DNA of 64,000 nucleotides from Apostichopus japonicus (taxonomy: Eukaryota > Echinodermata > Holothuroidea > Aspidochirotida > Stichopodidae). The stretch covers positions 2,480,001-2,544,000 of the forward strand of contig NC_092568.1 of the NCBI RefSeq assembly GCF_037975245.1, given 5' to 3'. Below are positions 11,472-25,200 of this stretch, piece after piece. A program made the position numbers and the translations under genes. The notes beneath the pieces were generated by a model. That model saw nothing but the letters and a program-made list of their open reading frames with translations. It searched no databases and was not told the origin of the DNA. Each line of letters opens with the position of its first letter. Position 1 is the stretch's first letter.

Positions 11472-14400
11472 CCTTAATTAAACTAACCAAAGCGTGTTGT
11501 ACATCTTTTATCGGCTTTAGCGTCAACTCGATAATCCCATAATCCACTTATCTTTGTAGTTAAGTAAAGAAAATGCAACATTCACTATTTTTATACGTAT
11601 AGGTGGAGGAATTCTGTAAGTGTTTTCCACAATAATATCTTCAAGGGAAAAATGTTTATTGTCTGGGATGAATCCGCGGGCAATTGACAGCTAATCGGGA
11701 ATGAGCTACTTGGCAATGAGACTCCAGTCAGTGTAGTGGAAGTAAAGACAATCAAAGCAGGGAGTTGCTATTCCATCACAACTCCCTGATCAAATCCACT
11801 GAATGTTACCCCATGCTGTTGGTATTTCCTGTACATGGTAACAAGTTCTAGGCCTTGGTCCCTTTTGGATATCACAAAACGATCAGCGTCGGTACGATTT
11901 CAGTCCGCATGAGATCTGTGTTCGGTTTCCAAACGTGACACGTTTTCGCCAGAGTCCTTAGATACCACAGTATGAGTATAGACCTTTGAAGGCTACATAT
12001 CTTTCACGTGAGAACCTCTTTCTACACTAGTAGATTGTTCTTCGTGTTTATTAGTTCTTTAGTACCAAGTAGGTTTAAAGGTCATCACATCTTATGTGTA
12101 CAAAACATATGTCTGTACTTGGAACTGTTACGCACTGTCGATCACAGCGGCTACCAGACGGTGAGTAACAGACTATCAGGAGTTGGTCGAGGTGATATGA
12201 TAGAATATAGAACCCTTTCATCGCCTTTAGGAACAACAAAGCCTTTGTGAACTCATATTTGACTTGCTTTGTTCTAAACCCGCAAAAAGTCACGAAACGC
12301 TTGCAGGTTAACAGAACTACTTTAACTGTTACCAACAAGTTCGATTATCTGTCCAACACGAAGAAAATGAAGTAAATAGTTATTTCTGACCGTTTTCTGC
12401 CCACTGAACCCGATAAACTGAAATGCAATCACAATCGGGTCAACTATGAGACTGTTGATAAAAGAGATCGAATTGTTGTGTAGTTTATCTTATTTATTTT
12501 GGTTCTGTTTCCTTACAAAATCGTCACGACGGTCAGCAGACGCCTACGCCGTATTGTAGGCCTATATACTAACTCGGGTTGAAATTTCTCTCTCAGTATT
12601 GTAACTAAAGCTCGTACTGTTGTTTATGCGATTCGCTCAGTAAACTTCAATCAAACCTATTCTTAAGTTTCGTCAAACAGAAACCCCAAACAGTGTAAAT
12701 AACATTGCTATGGGTTACATGATAGTATAGCTGACTCTGTGTTTGGGTTCAAGGTACATGCGGCTCTTATAGGCTATATTGTTATAGGATACCTTATAAT
12801 TTAGCCTAAACGTCAGAACTGGCCACATCTATCATTTGGAGGAAGAGGGCTGTAACTAAATAGGCTGCAACTTATATTGCAGTTGTTTCTGTGTTGGTAT
12901 GTCTGGGTGACCTAAATTAAAAGCCATCTGCGTGGCCGATAATGTGTTAGAGAGTCCCAATATGGTCACCACTGATCAGTTGTGGTCAAAGTCTCCCTCA
13001 GGCTTTATCTAGGAAATAGTTGGTAGGGTTGTAGAATTACACTTATGACATCGATACTGAATATTTGAGGCGCTAAACTTTGGAGGCGATAATGATGGCA
13101 CGACCTTATGGAGCTATAATCACTTTTATGTTGAGTGTTTACAAAATGCTGCTATCAGTCCAAATTATCTATGTAAATCACTTCAAAGTTTTGAGATATG
13201 ACTCTTCAACCATATGAGGCTCAACAATTAAAACGGCTGGACTACTCAGTGTAACACACTGATCCTCAGCCTTGTATAAGAAATCATAAGATTTTTATGG
13301 CTTATTTGTTATAATTGCTTACAGTACATTGTACAAAGTTGTTCAGGACAAATGATGTCAATTAATCAATAACAATAGTCATCATTATGTCATCAAATTA
13401 AGGGTGCTCTGCTGTTTATTGAAGTTATAAAAGATCATATTTTTGTTAGATATTAGAATATATAAAACAAAGGATTATACCACTAAAATTTGGGCAAGTC
13501 TTGAGGAGCCGACAACGTGTTTAATTTAGCCTTAATCTATAAACGGAGAATTCCAGTAAAATACGCAAACATTTATTACTATAACACTCACAAATGTTGT
13601 TGTGTTTTCTTTGCATATCGTATCAGCACTGGATTTCTAATTAGAGCCATCCTTTATAGGTAATCTGCATATCCGATTACATACGAAGAAAGTATAAAAT
13701 GGCCGATCAGTGTCGTCTAACGTATACCATCCATGTAATTATTGCCAAACCGGAAGGGAATCCGGTTTCTCGTTGTGATATCAAATAGTGAAAGGTTGTC
13801 TTTAATCACAATTTTTTTTATTTGTTAAAGACCGCAATTAAAAGACGCTGCTACGGTCCAGGTTGTTTTCTACAGCTCTTTTTAGACTTTTAGAAACGCC
13901 CCTTTAAACAGCTTAAGTTCGTCATTTCATGTGGCTGGATGATGCATGTATACACAGACCATTATGCCAATTCGTCAGATACAAGACAAAACTAAACGTG
14001 GAAACATAAGACTCGCAGGATGGCATCAAAAGACACGTTTACGGTGTTGTGTGTAGATTTGCCAAATGTATATAGATTGAATGTCATCCAGTAGCGCTCT
14101 ATTGTTAATGTGAAGTTAAAAGAACATTATTTGTTTGAGTTATTAGCGAATTTATAGATGAAATGGCAGGCCTGCACCGAGGAGCCAACGTCATCATCAT
14201 TTTAGTATTCAACTTTAAAGAAGCATTCCAGAGTTTCAGCATGTTTTGAAGGTGAATACTATTGAAACGAGAATAGATGTAAAAACATTACTAGCACACA
14301 AATTGTTCTATTTACTTGAAATTTCACATATCTAGACTTACTTTTTGCCTGAAGTCACCTTTAATACAGACTAACAAAGATGCACACGAAACTGTATCGT

Positions 14401-14597
14401 GCGAGTCACAGCTAAAGTTCGCATACCCAATCACTGTACGGCCTCAACACTTACGGATGAATCTACCTGGCCCAAATGACAAAAACAGAAATATTGCATT
14501 ATAAGCTAAACAGACCTGTCAACCTGTTTGACCCCAAAATAGGGAGAATAACATTTTTTCAAGGCCAAAAAAACAGGGAATACAAGCTGGGGAAAAC

Positions 14598-14970
14598 AGC
14601 CTAATGACGAATTACATGCAGTTAGGATGTCACAGACATTAAACAATGATGTGTTTGTTGTTAATTTTTTTCCAGCAATAATTAGGCCAGAAGATAAATC
14701 ATGGCATTGGCAGCTCACATTAAGTTTATTTTTTATAAGCATACACTACTAGGTCTAATTAATGCAACTTCCCTGTCTGCACTAGCTGGTTGGTTCAGTG
14801 GAGTACAATGGCAAAGATGTCTTGATAATTTTAAAACTGAAGTTTCACTGCAGAGGCTGATGGTTGCATGCACAACGGCTTATCTAATGCATGACGATAT
14901 GCTGGGCTTGACTTAATGAATGGATATCCTTCTTCTCAACTACTAGTACTAGTAGTAAGCTACAGTTTCG
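14598..14970 (+). repeat. Dispersed repeat, uninterrupted copy
   Basis: About 370 bp, containing GCCAGAAGATAAATCATGGC and ending TCTTCTCAACTACTAGTACT then AGTAGTAAGCTACAGTT. A diverged copy in the same orientation lies at 29338-29661 and resumes at 30161, where a 0.5-kb element interrupts it. The copy here therefore shows the pre-insertion state of that site. The 71-residue open frame within it is not shared intact by the other copy and I do not call it a gene. Confidence 0.7.
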
Positions 14971-15143
14971 CATTGAAGAATCGCCCAAACGTAAATAATA
15001 ATAATAATAATAAATAAATAAAAATCTTATATAGCGCACTACGCGCGATGCATCTGTGCGCTTTACAAACAATCTAGAAAATACAATGCCATAAAACATT
15101 AAATAGAAAAAACAGTAAATACATATACCATCTACAGAAATAT

Positions 15144-15452
15144 ACAGGAATATGAGATCGAAAAACTATTAAAAGTACTGGTGAAGCGTAAAGCAATAAA
15201 ACAGATTGACTACAAAATCTACAATTTGAATGCTAAAAAGTGATAATTCCAATTGAAGTTAGAACCTAAAAACCCAACACGACAGAACAATAGAAACAGA
15301 TATAAACAGGAATATGAGATCGAAAAACTATTAAAAGCACTGGTGAAGCGTAAAGCGATAAAACAGATTGACTACAAAATCTACAATTTGAATGCTAAAA
15401 AGTGAAAATTCCAATTGAAGTTAGAACCTAAAAACCAACACGACAGAACAAC
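15144..15452 (+). repeat. Tandem duplication, period about 162 bp
   Basis: The unit starts ACAGGAATATGAGATCGAAA at 15144 and again at 15306, and both units run through GATTGACTACAAAATCTAC to CACGACAGAACAA with few differences. It is non-coding and directly follows an AAT-rich microsatellite. Confidence 0.85.
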
Positions 15453-16291
15453 ATAAAATCTAAAAAATCCTAGAAACCATAAATAATGGTCAAACATTAT
15501 GATGATTGTTATCTTGAAATATCTTATCACAAGTAAGACCTATATATGTTGATATAAAAAATAAATTTTGTTCAGCCCAAATGTCAAAATTTCGAGATAA
15601 AACTTCGAAATGTTGAGTGACGAGATACAATGTCTAACTTTTGGATGAGTCTGCAGCTTTTCAATTCGTCCAATACAACAATTATGTTGCAATCTGTAAT
15701 GTTTATGCCGTAAGCACTGGTCATATTGCCATCAAGGAGCTATCATACTGTTTCCAATTACATCATCTTTCGGATATCCCCTGTTATGTTGTAAGCCTAA
15801 ATTTAAACACACATAGGAAGATCTGTTGGTCGTAAAGGTCATAGGTGAAACAAAAAGGACTCAGCTGAGTGAGCGTTTGTTCATACATATTACTATTCCA
15901 TCGATGTTATTTCACTTATCTATTCGATGTTGGTTTATGGATCACGACCCGCCAAGCAGGCAAATGACAACCGAACCGGTCATTAGTCACTGTCATATTT
16001 CCACTAGCTTACGCTATACTGTACTGCAGGGAGTTTTTGTACACAGTGTATTTGTATCGTAATACTTGGAAGATTGAACGAACTCGGCGACTTGCATCGA
16101 TCAGCATATGTACCGTACAACTTGCTTAGGTTTCCAATCGTGTATTGTACAACAGCTTAGCCTATACACTTGACTTACGACTTAACTTCCAAGTTGGAAC
16201 ATCCACTCTGTCTAAGCTGAAACGAAGATACCAATAAACAAGTGGAAACTTATTATCAAGACTTAAGTTGAGCAGCAGGGTTCTAGTGAAA

Positions 16292-19200
16292 ATGGCGGAC
16301 AGTGAAAAGAAAGGCCAACAGCTAATGGCTGAAGCAGAGAAGAAGCTGAAATCCAGTCAAAGCTTTTTGGGTTCCATGTTTGGGTATGAAATGTGTAGCT
16401 TGAATGTTGTCCAATGTTAGACTTTGACCTAATAAAATAGTGCCTAGGCTCAGCCTATCTTACTAGTATGCAATGGCCTGTTACATCAGGTTATGCCCAG
16501 GGTACGCCTTGCTTTAGTTTAGGCCTGATTATATTTTATAGTGTAATCAAACATGAAATACAGTAGGATGGTGACTTCGAAGTTCGGCCACTTAAGACTT
16601 AAAACACCCCAAAACTAAATATTCTGGTATAAATCATTTGAAAATATACTTCATATGGTGGGAGAATTTTGTTATAGTACGATACACGGCCAAACTTTCT
16701 TTCCTGCAAACTGTTTTCACGTTGTTTTCCAAGAAGATTCTTCGTGATTGTGGAACTGGTATTTCTTGCTAGAGTATTGCGAAGTTCGGACACGCAACCC
16801 ACAGTGTGGCGCTGGTGATAAAATTGGTGGCGCAGTTGCTTTTTCAGTAATTATAACAGACTTCATAGATCTTCGTCATTTTATTGACAAATATGTAAGT
16901 AATTTCTTGCACACGGGTCATTTTGGAGAGAAAATAACTGTAGCTTCGTACTTTTTGGTGAAATTTGACTCTTCCTGTAGATTTTCATGGTGAAATCGTG
17001 TATTTCTTAGGGTGTCCGAACTTTCGCAGTATGCCGAACTTCGCAATACTGCCTATACTAGGTCTAGATCAGCTCTCACAATTGGGACCATAACCTTACG
17101 TAAACTGTTAATTTTTATAATGTCGCCACTGTCATAAGTTCACCACCTAACTTTGGATTCTCCATATTGAAAATAATCCATTCAGCCAACTTTCCAGAGT
17201 TTTGCAAATATGAGGTCATTTAGGTCTAGGCTAGTTGCAAATTACTGGGATTTTCCTTAAGCTGTTTCAAACTAATGAGTTTCTGATGTTACTGGTATAA
17301 TGTATTTAAGAATATCCATGAAAGCCATTGTACTAACTGCTTTAAATGGCACCAAACACTGTTCTTCATACATATTGTATTTCCCTAACCAGTAGCCTAT
17401 TCTATTCAGTAGTGTGTAGTGGCGACATTATAACCGCCTATTGATATTGCCAGGTGAATTTTTTTGTATATGGTGACTGTTTCAAAGTTGTCTTAAACAA
17501 ACTTTGATGAATTTTTGTTTAACTTTTCCCTGAAAGATACATCTAAGTATTCCTGTGCCAATATGGACAGAAGAAAATTATTTCAGGTTTTTTTTAGAGG
17601 ATATATCATGTTGAAGTGGCGACTTAATGACAGTTTACGTTAGGCTACGTTACCTCTGTTAGAGTTATTTTAACTATGTAACTAAGGTCTAGGCCTAGGA
17701 GAGTTGTGATTGTTGCAAAGAAATCACTGGGGGTTTGGATATAGGTACTGTTGCTGCCTCAATTCCACTAGCCCATATACAGTAGGGTATATAATGTATT
17801 GCACTTCAAAGTCAGTTTCTGATGATCTTTTTCTCCCACCAATAAACTAAATTCATGAATAAATAAAAACAGAACTCAGTTAAGTTATGTTAATAATGTG
17901 ACCAATAAGTGTCTTTCTCTACCTTGAGTTTGCAGAGGATTCCACTGCAGCTAGAAGTGAGGACTTTTTGTAGCTCATTTTCATTCCTGTCAGATTGGCT
18001 AACTATGCTGGGTACCACACTCCTAAAAACATTACCCACAAAGTTACGTAGCTGTTGTGGCCAAGGCTACTGTACCTGGTCAAAATTTCTTGACCAGAAA
18101 CTAAACATTGCCAACATATTGCCACATTTCAGCGGAAGTATTTCTGTGGTTCAAGAAAAATTTTGCATGGAAATTTAGTACAGTCTCTTTGAAATTTCTG
18201 AATGTAGGTTCAGTACGTTGTTCAGTAGTTCTGGACTTGATGCAAGTTTATCACAGAGTGGATTTTTTTGCTGTGATACTGTAGAGTTTATAACATAGCA
18301 TTTGCTCAGACCACACATCTGTTCCCTTTACATTTCAGTGGGGCACAAAAACAGGAAGAAGCGTGTGAACTCTATGAGAGGGCAGCAAACCAATTTAAAA
18401 TGGCCAAGAAGTGGAATGGTAAGATACAAATTGATTATGCAGGGAACACCTTGCTGAATTGTTACATTTGTGTGTAAGTTTTTAGGTTTACAAAGTTATA
18501 TCATTCCTCATAAAAAAAAGCTTAAAAGTTCTCCGATACTTTTATCAAACATTGCTATTCACGTTCATCCCTGTGTAGCAATTTGGCTATTAAGCATGTA
18601 GCATTGTGCTATTGCAATACTAAATATCATTCACTATTGAATGTGATATGAAGAGAGTTTAAGAGTAAAAATGACTGCCAATCTATCAGACTCTCAAAAG
18701 TTAAATAATACTAATTGTTGTCTGTCATATATACAAAAAATGAACTATTGCACATAAAGTGAAATTAAAGTCATAGTTAACAAGCTATATATGGCTGTTT
18801 TCATGAGTGGGATAGAGATTGGCTGTGGACTCATTCACAGTACAATCTACATAAGTCAATAATTTTGTAGGCATCCTCAAGTTCTGTGCTATTTTGGTCT
18901 CTTTTGTGATGTTTAAATGTAATTGTAATCACAAATTAATGGGAATATTCATTATACTATTTAGGCAAATTGTTTTGATCTGTTGCAAACATGTAAGTAT
19001 TCATGTGATCATTGTGATGGTTCCTCTATGAATTCCTCTATTGAAAACCAGATACCAATATCTTCTGGTTATCTTTCAGGGTATTAAACATCGGTTATAA
19101 CATAGCATAACGTTATGGAAACTTACTACACAAATGCAAAGATGCACATAACAGGTTTTTGTACATTGTATCACAGCATTTGTCTGTATTTCATGAGATA

Positions 19201-22200
19201 ACTATCTTCATAAACCTCTAAATTCCTACATTAAATGTTTCTTTGCATTTATATTCATTTGAAAGATGATACACTGTTTTCCCATGTCTTGTGACATAAA
19301 AGAAGTACTCTGATATGACTATTCAAACAGTAGGGTACAGTAAAATCACACAGAGCAGAACTGGAACTAGACTAAGCATACTCACACACACCCACACACA
19401 CACACACAGACACACACAAGGTACATGTTTAGTGGTATAATATGTCCATATGCTCACCGTGTAATGGTCACATGGTGCTTCATGTGGTACAGTATGTCTT
19501 TCACATAAGTATTTTCTATTGGTGGTGCAAACATTTACATTCACTGTAAACATAGATGGTGGGAACGATCATATATCAAGGTTCATTGCTAAGCTTTGCC
19601 TGTGTTCCATGTATTTGGTAAGATCTGTATTTGGAAACAGCAGAAAACTGGATGAGCCATATTGAGGAAGCTGTCAACAAGACACTTCATATTAGAGAGT
19701 CTCATTAACGGTGTTTCTAGTGTGTAAATATTACCTGGTATCATTTATTGATGATTCATGTCTAAATGGCTAAAATATGTAAAATTCCATCATAATAATA
19801 ATAATAGTTTGCATTTTTGTACATTACCAGTTTAGGTAAAAATGCTTTAACACCTGTAGTTATCATTTAATAACTAAATATCCTTATTAACATATTACCA
19901 GCAGACGTAAAAAAGTACAATCTTTGTCAATTTTCTTTTCAAATTACAGAAGCAGGGAATGCATTTTGTCAGTCTGCCTCCATACACCTGACACTGCAGG
20001 TCAAACACCAGGCAGCTAGTAACTATGTAGATGCAGCTACCAGCTACAGGAAAGATGACCAGGAGAGTAAGTAGTCACAAGTCAGATGACCGTACAGTAG
20101 GTCCCGGGTACCTGTTTGCTTGGTGACCCCAATGTTAAATTTCATCATCTTGCCAACCCTCCAGAGGCTGATGTTGTTGCCTGCGGAAGGAGTTGATGGG
20201 GGACGGGTGTCCCTCTCCCCCTTTTTTCGAATATATTTTAAGATTAAGTGTGCTTAGTTGCAAAATGGTGTTTTATTTTTTGAAGTAATTTATAATCAGA
20301 GAATTTTGTTTCCCACAAAATATCGACAGTTTTTTTTCCCTTCTGAATACACAGGTGTATTGGCCCACCAAAATATTTTGGCAACCCTAGAAAGGGATGA
20401 CACCCAGTTTGAATACTAGGTGGTTAGGCTATCAAAATATATATACTGTAGAATAGTAAAACCTGTCACAAGACCTCCTATAGTGTAACTGAGTCTGTCA
20501 AAATAGTACTGAAGAATATTCATAGTAAACTCTGTCACAACATTCTTTATAGAATAGCCAGGTCTATCAAAATATGTACTTAAGAATTAAGTAAGTTTAA
20601 GCTAACACAACCCCTTCTTTAATTTATCAAAATATGCACCGTTGCCAAGCTACTACATCTATTTCAAACTGAGTCTCACGATATATATTATACTACAAAA
20701 TATTTTGAGTCTGTCACAAGATTTCCTACAATGCAGCTGATCAAAACACTTTCAAATTTTTGGAATCTGGTCAAGAGTATAACAAACTGTATTGTCATGG
20801 GTTCTTTGCAATAACATGAACTTAAAATGAGTAATCATTGTTACAGCTCATTCTTTTAAAAGCAGGTTTTGTTTCTTCCCCCTCTCAAATTCTCAAAATG
20901 TTGTCAATTTTTTTTGGGGGGGGGGTAATGGGGGTGGGGGGGGGCCCTAGGTCACCCTCTACCTGCAACATTCATGTATATAGTATTTTGATATTTTTAT
21001 TAGTTGAATATATCTTATTCTTGTGTCTTCCATAGAGGCAATATCTTGTCTCCAGAGAGCAATTGAGATCTACATAGATATGGGCAAATTCACACAAGCA
21101 GCCAAGCACCACATGAGTATAGCAGAGATCTATGAAACTAATCTGGTGGACCTGGATAAGGCAGTCGAACATTACGAGAAAGCAGCAGATTATTACAAAG
21201 GAGAGGAATCTAATAGGTATGTATATTATACAACTTATATATTCTGCTTTATACGTATAGTTGGTCTTGTTGGTACATGACACTCCCCCTATGTAAATAC
21301 ATAAGACTTCAGAAAAGGTGTTGTTAGGCTTGTTGCATGTTTTTATCATAAGTTAGTGTTTAATATCCTTTAGCTTCTATTTTTTTCTTTTAAATTTAAA
21401 AAAGTCATTAAGGGGGAGGTGAGGGAGGGTTAATTTGGAGTTGATCTGGTAGGTACATGACACTCCTGCTAAGTTATGCTTGTTGCATTAGTTCTATTAA
21501 CGGGTGTTTAAAATCCTTAAGCATTTATTTCTTTGACTTTCAAAATAAATTTCAGCATAAAAGTTCCAAAGGCATTGAGGGTATTTGGGGAAGGGGGAGC
21601 ATTGTTTGCACTGGTTAGGTTTCCCTCCCCTCCATTAGATATCACATCCCAAATGCTGCTGGTTGATAATCCCCCTTGGAATAAATTTCTTGTGCAAGGC
21701 ACTGTACCAACACTGAAGTTTGCAGGAAGGCTGTTACTATCTGTTTAGCATATCAAAGACAATCATTTCCAAGAGAGCCGAGGGAGACGGTTCTCAGAGT
21801 GTTCCCTACAGTCATTTGTTCTTCAACTTATGAAAGTTTTAAACAATTTTCTTCACACAGTTCTGCCAATAAATGTTTACTGAAAGTAGCACACTATTCA
21901 GCACAGCAAGAGAACTATGATAAAGCCTTCATGATATATGAAGAAATAGCCGATTCTTCACTGGAAAGTCCGTTGCTCAAGTATAGTGCAAAAGATTACT
22001 TTTTCAGGGTAAGTTGTTTTAAAGTATTCAGAGAAGGGAGGTTTCATCTTTCATTGCTAGCATTGCTTTATAGTTGCTCATGGGGGTGGGGAGGGGGGGC
22101 TGAGGCAGAAAGAGTGGGAGAAGCTGAGAGTCAATGCAAAACTAAGTAGAGAAAAAAATGGTGGATCAGATGTATTGTTGATTGAGAGTTGCATCGAAGA

Positions 22201-25200
22201 GACGAAGACTTAGTTCAGATATTTTCTAACCTAATCATAAATTGAAATTTTGTAGGTATAGTGCAGCAGTGACAATAGCTGCCATATGTTTTAGGTTCCA
22301 GGTACAATGTCCTTTAGGAAACAAATGCTATTTAAATATGCTGTTGTGCATTGAAAAAAAATGTTTGGCCAGTTTCTTGGTAGTGTATTGTGACGTGGCA
22401 TTAATTTCTATGTTTTGTGCATGATGATAGCCGGAAGCTTCACTACTTGCTCCTGTGATGTGAGTGGAGGTTCTTCATCTCTATTTATATTTGAGGAAAA
22501 AAGTGTGGAAGTTTGGGAGGAAACTCCCTTCATTTTCAAAAGGATGGAAGTCCTGGCTCACCGAATGGAGTAAGGGGCTCATACATACCTGCTTTGTAAT
22601 TCTTGGAATGCTAAATATTTGAAAGTAAAGGTTTGATATCAACTGCTTCTCACCCACAACCTTTAAAGTTATGGAACCAACTGTCGTACTGTATCATACA
22701 GACTGACTTGTAATATTTCAACTAACCGACTTCTCTGTTTCAACAGGCTGCGTTATGTCATATGTGTGTGGATAACCAAAACGCTCAGATCGCCATTAGT
22801 AAATATGAAGACAAATTTCCAGCATTCAGTGACAGCAGAGAATACAAGCTTTTACAGGTTAGTTAGTAACCTTTTATCTTGTTATGTGAAAATTGTCAAT
22901 CATATCATGGTTTTCCAAATTTAGGTAAACTTGGAATCTAAAATTTCATATATTAACTACATTCTGCAGGCTATGTCGTGGTTAGTTTACTGTTTTACCC
23001 CTATCTTAATAGATACACAATTAAATATGCTGATGATGCAGTCATACCCCTCCCATCATATTCATCATATCCTGCATCATCTCCCATGTCATATCTTGTA
23101 CCTCATTCCATATCCCACATATCTATACCCTGCACCATATCCCAATCATATCCCACATCATATCTCACATATTCATACCCTGCATCATCTCCCATGTCAT
23201 ATCTTGTACCTCATTCCATATCCCACATATCTATACCCTGCACCATATCCCAATCATATCCCACATCATATCTCACATATTCATACCCTGCATCATCTCC
23301 CATGTCATATCTTGTACCTCATTCCATATCCCACATATCTATACCCTGCACCATATCCCAATCATATCCCACATCATATCCCACATATCTATACCCTGCA
23401 CCATATCCCAATCATATCCCACATCATATCTCACATATTTATACCCTGCATTTTCTTCCATGTCATATCTTGTACCTCCCATATCCCAGATATCCATACT
23501 CCAACATCATATCCTCAATTATATCCCACATCATATATTCATACCCTGCATTATGTCATATCTTGTACCTCAATCCTTATCCCATATATCCATACCCTGC
23601 ATCTATCCCCAATCATATCCCACATCATATCCCACATATTCATACCCTGCATCATCTCCCATGTCATATCTTGTACCTTTTTCCATATCCCAGATATCCA
23701 TACCCTGCATCATATCCCCAATCATATACCACATCATATCTCACATATTTATACCCTGCATTATCCCCCATGTCACATCTTGTACCTAATTCCATACCCT
23801 ACATATCCCACCTATCCATACCCTGCATCATATCCCAATCATATCCCACATCTTATCTTATATATATATATATGCCCACAATTACTATATGGTGTCTTGT
23901 GTCATACCATCATCATATCATAGATCATACCCAAGTATCACAGAAGATACTCAGGTGTCTGTCTACTTAAAAATGTTGATGATGCTATTCTGTTTTCAAT
24001 GCAGAAATTGGTTGCTGCTGGCGAAGAACAGAATGCAGATGATTTTACAGATGCTGTGAGTTTTTTTTACAATTTCAGCTGTTTTAAAAAAATGACTTGT
24101 TTTGTGGGTTATATGATATCATAAGTGTAGTGGCTTGACTGGTTTAGTAGATTTCTATGTATAATGTACTCTGCAAGAAATTAGGCAGTTTTAGAATGGA
24201 TTTTCTCTGGTTGGTTCTCGTACAACCAGATCCATTATTTTGGTCGTCTGAACAGCAAATTTGGTTGTCCGAAAAAATAGCAAAGTAGCAAATTCTAAAC
24301 GGCCTGTAGGATGTACACTGTAGGTAGGTGAACAGAACACCAGCTTTGGTGGTGATAGCAACTCATCATTTTACCTATTTTGGGGGTAGGTACTTATTTA
24401 GTTATAATTCATTTCAAATATGATGTAAACAACTAGTCATTCACTAGACAACCTATGCAGCAGATTTTGGTTTTCGAACAGAAATTTAGTCATCTTAGAC
24501 TACCGGACTACCATTAAATATTGCCATGACTAGAGATGTTGAGTTATGCATTCTTCAATAGACTATATAGGTCTATTAAAACTATATTGAAAACTATTAG
24601 ATGCAGCTATCGTATGCTATAGTCACATATGAATAATGTATCAGACCACATGTAATATTAATACGCTTTCACAATATGAAACAAACACACTGGGTGCACA
24701 AATAAATTTCTTTTCAAGTCAGTGGTAGAAAAAATTGTGAAGTATCCAAGATTTATGCTTTGGAAACCGTTGATGGCTTATTAAAAGATGACGTTATACT
24801 TAAAGGATTGGTTCATGTGTTTGACATGTCTATTTTGTATGAAAGAGCGCAAAAAGGCAAAAAGAACAGTGAAGAAACTACCATGATAGCATGCTCTGTT
24901 AAGGAGATATGACACTTTGAAGATATCAAACTTTCTTTGAAAACGACTGGTGTAGAAAGACTTACTGTGAGGGTGTGATGTCACATCCTCACTTCCTTAA
25001 CATTTGTGAATATATTTCTTTAAAAATTATTTACATTTTTTAACACATTTGAAAATAATATAATCAAAAATTCTTCAGATGTTTAATCTCAAATACTTCC
25101 TTTGACAAATATGAGATCTCCTGACATATCTTTTGGTTGAAAGTCATGAAATCTCACAAAATATTTAGAGAGAAAAACAAAGACTTTTCAGGAATGTGAG

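Larger units (their letters stand above)
11472..16291. other. Intergenic region between divergent genes
   Basis: It lies between the start of the minus-strand gene (11471) and the NAPA start codon (16292), so both promoters are presumably here. No core promoter motif could be chosen with confidence. Open frames are short and unlike coding sequence. Recognisable content is a dispersed repeat at about 14598-14970, an AAT/AATA microsatellite at about 14995-15022 and a tandem duplication at 15144-15452. The AGCGCAC...GTGCGCTTTACAA motif at about 15034-15068 is a short palindromic patch. Confidence 0.5.

Noticed and set aside
16748-16993. Frame of 81 codons also present in part at 29720-29905
   Set aside because: Shared only because both copies belong to the same CAGTA-ended element; no protein-like features and no start context.
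22931-23970. Two overlapping plus-strand frames of 330 codons rich in His, Pro, Ile, Tyr
   Set aside because: They are created by the 108-bp minisatellite in NAPA intron 6; composition is repeat-like and the flanking exons splice across them.
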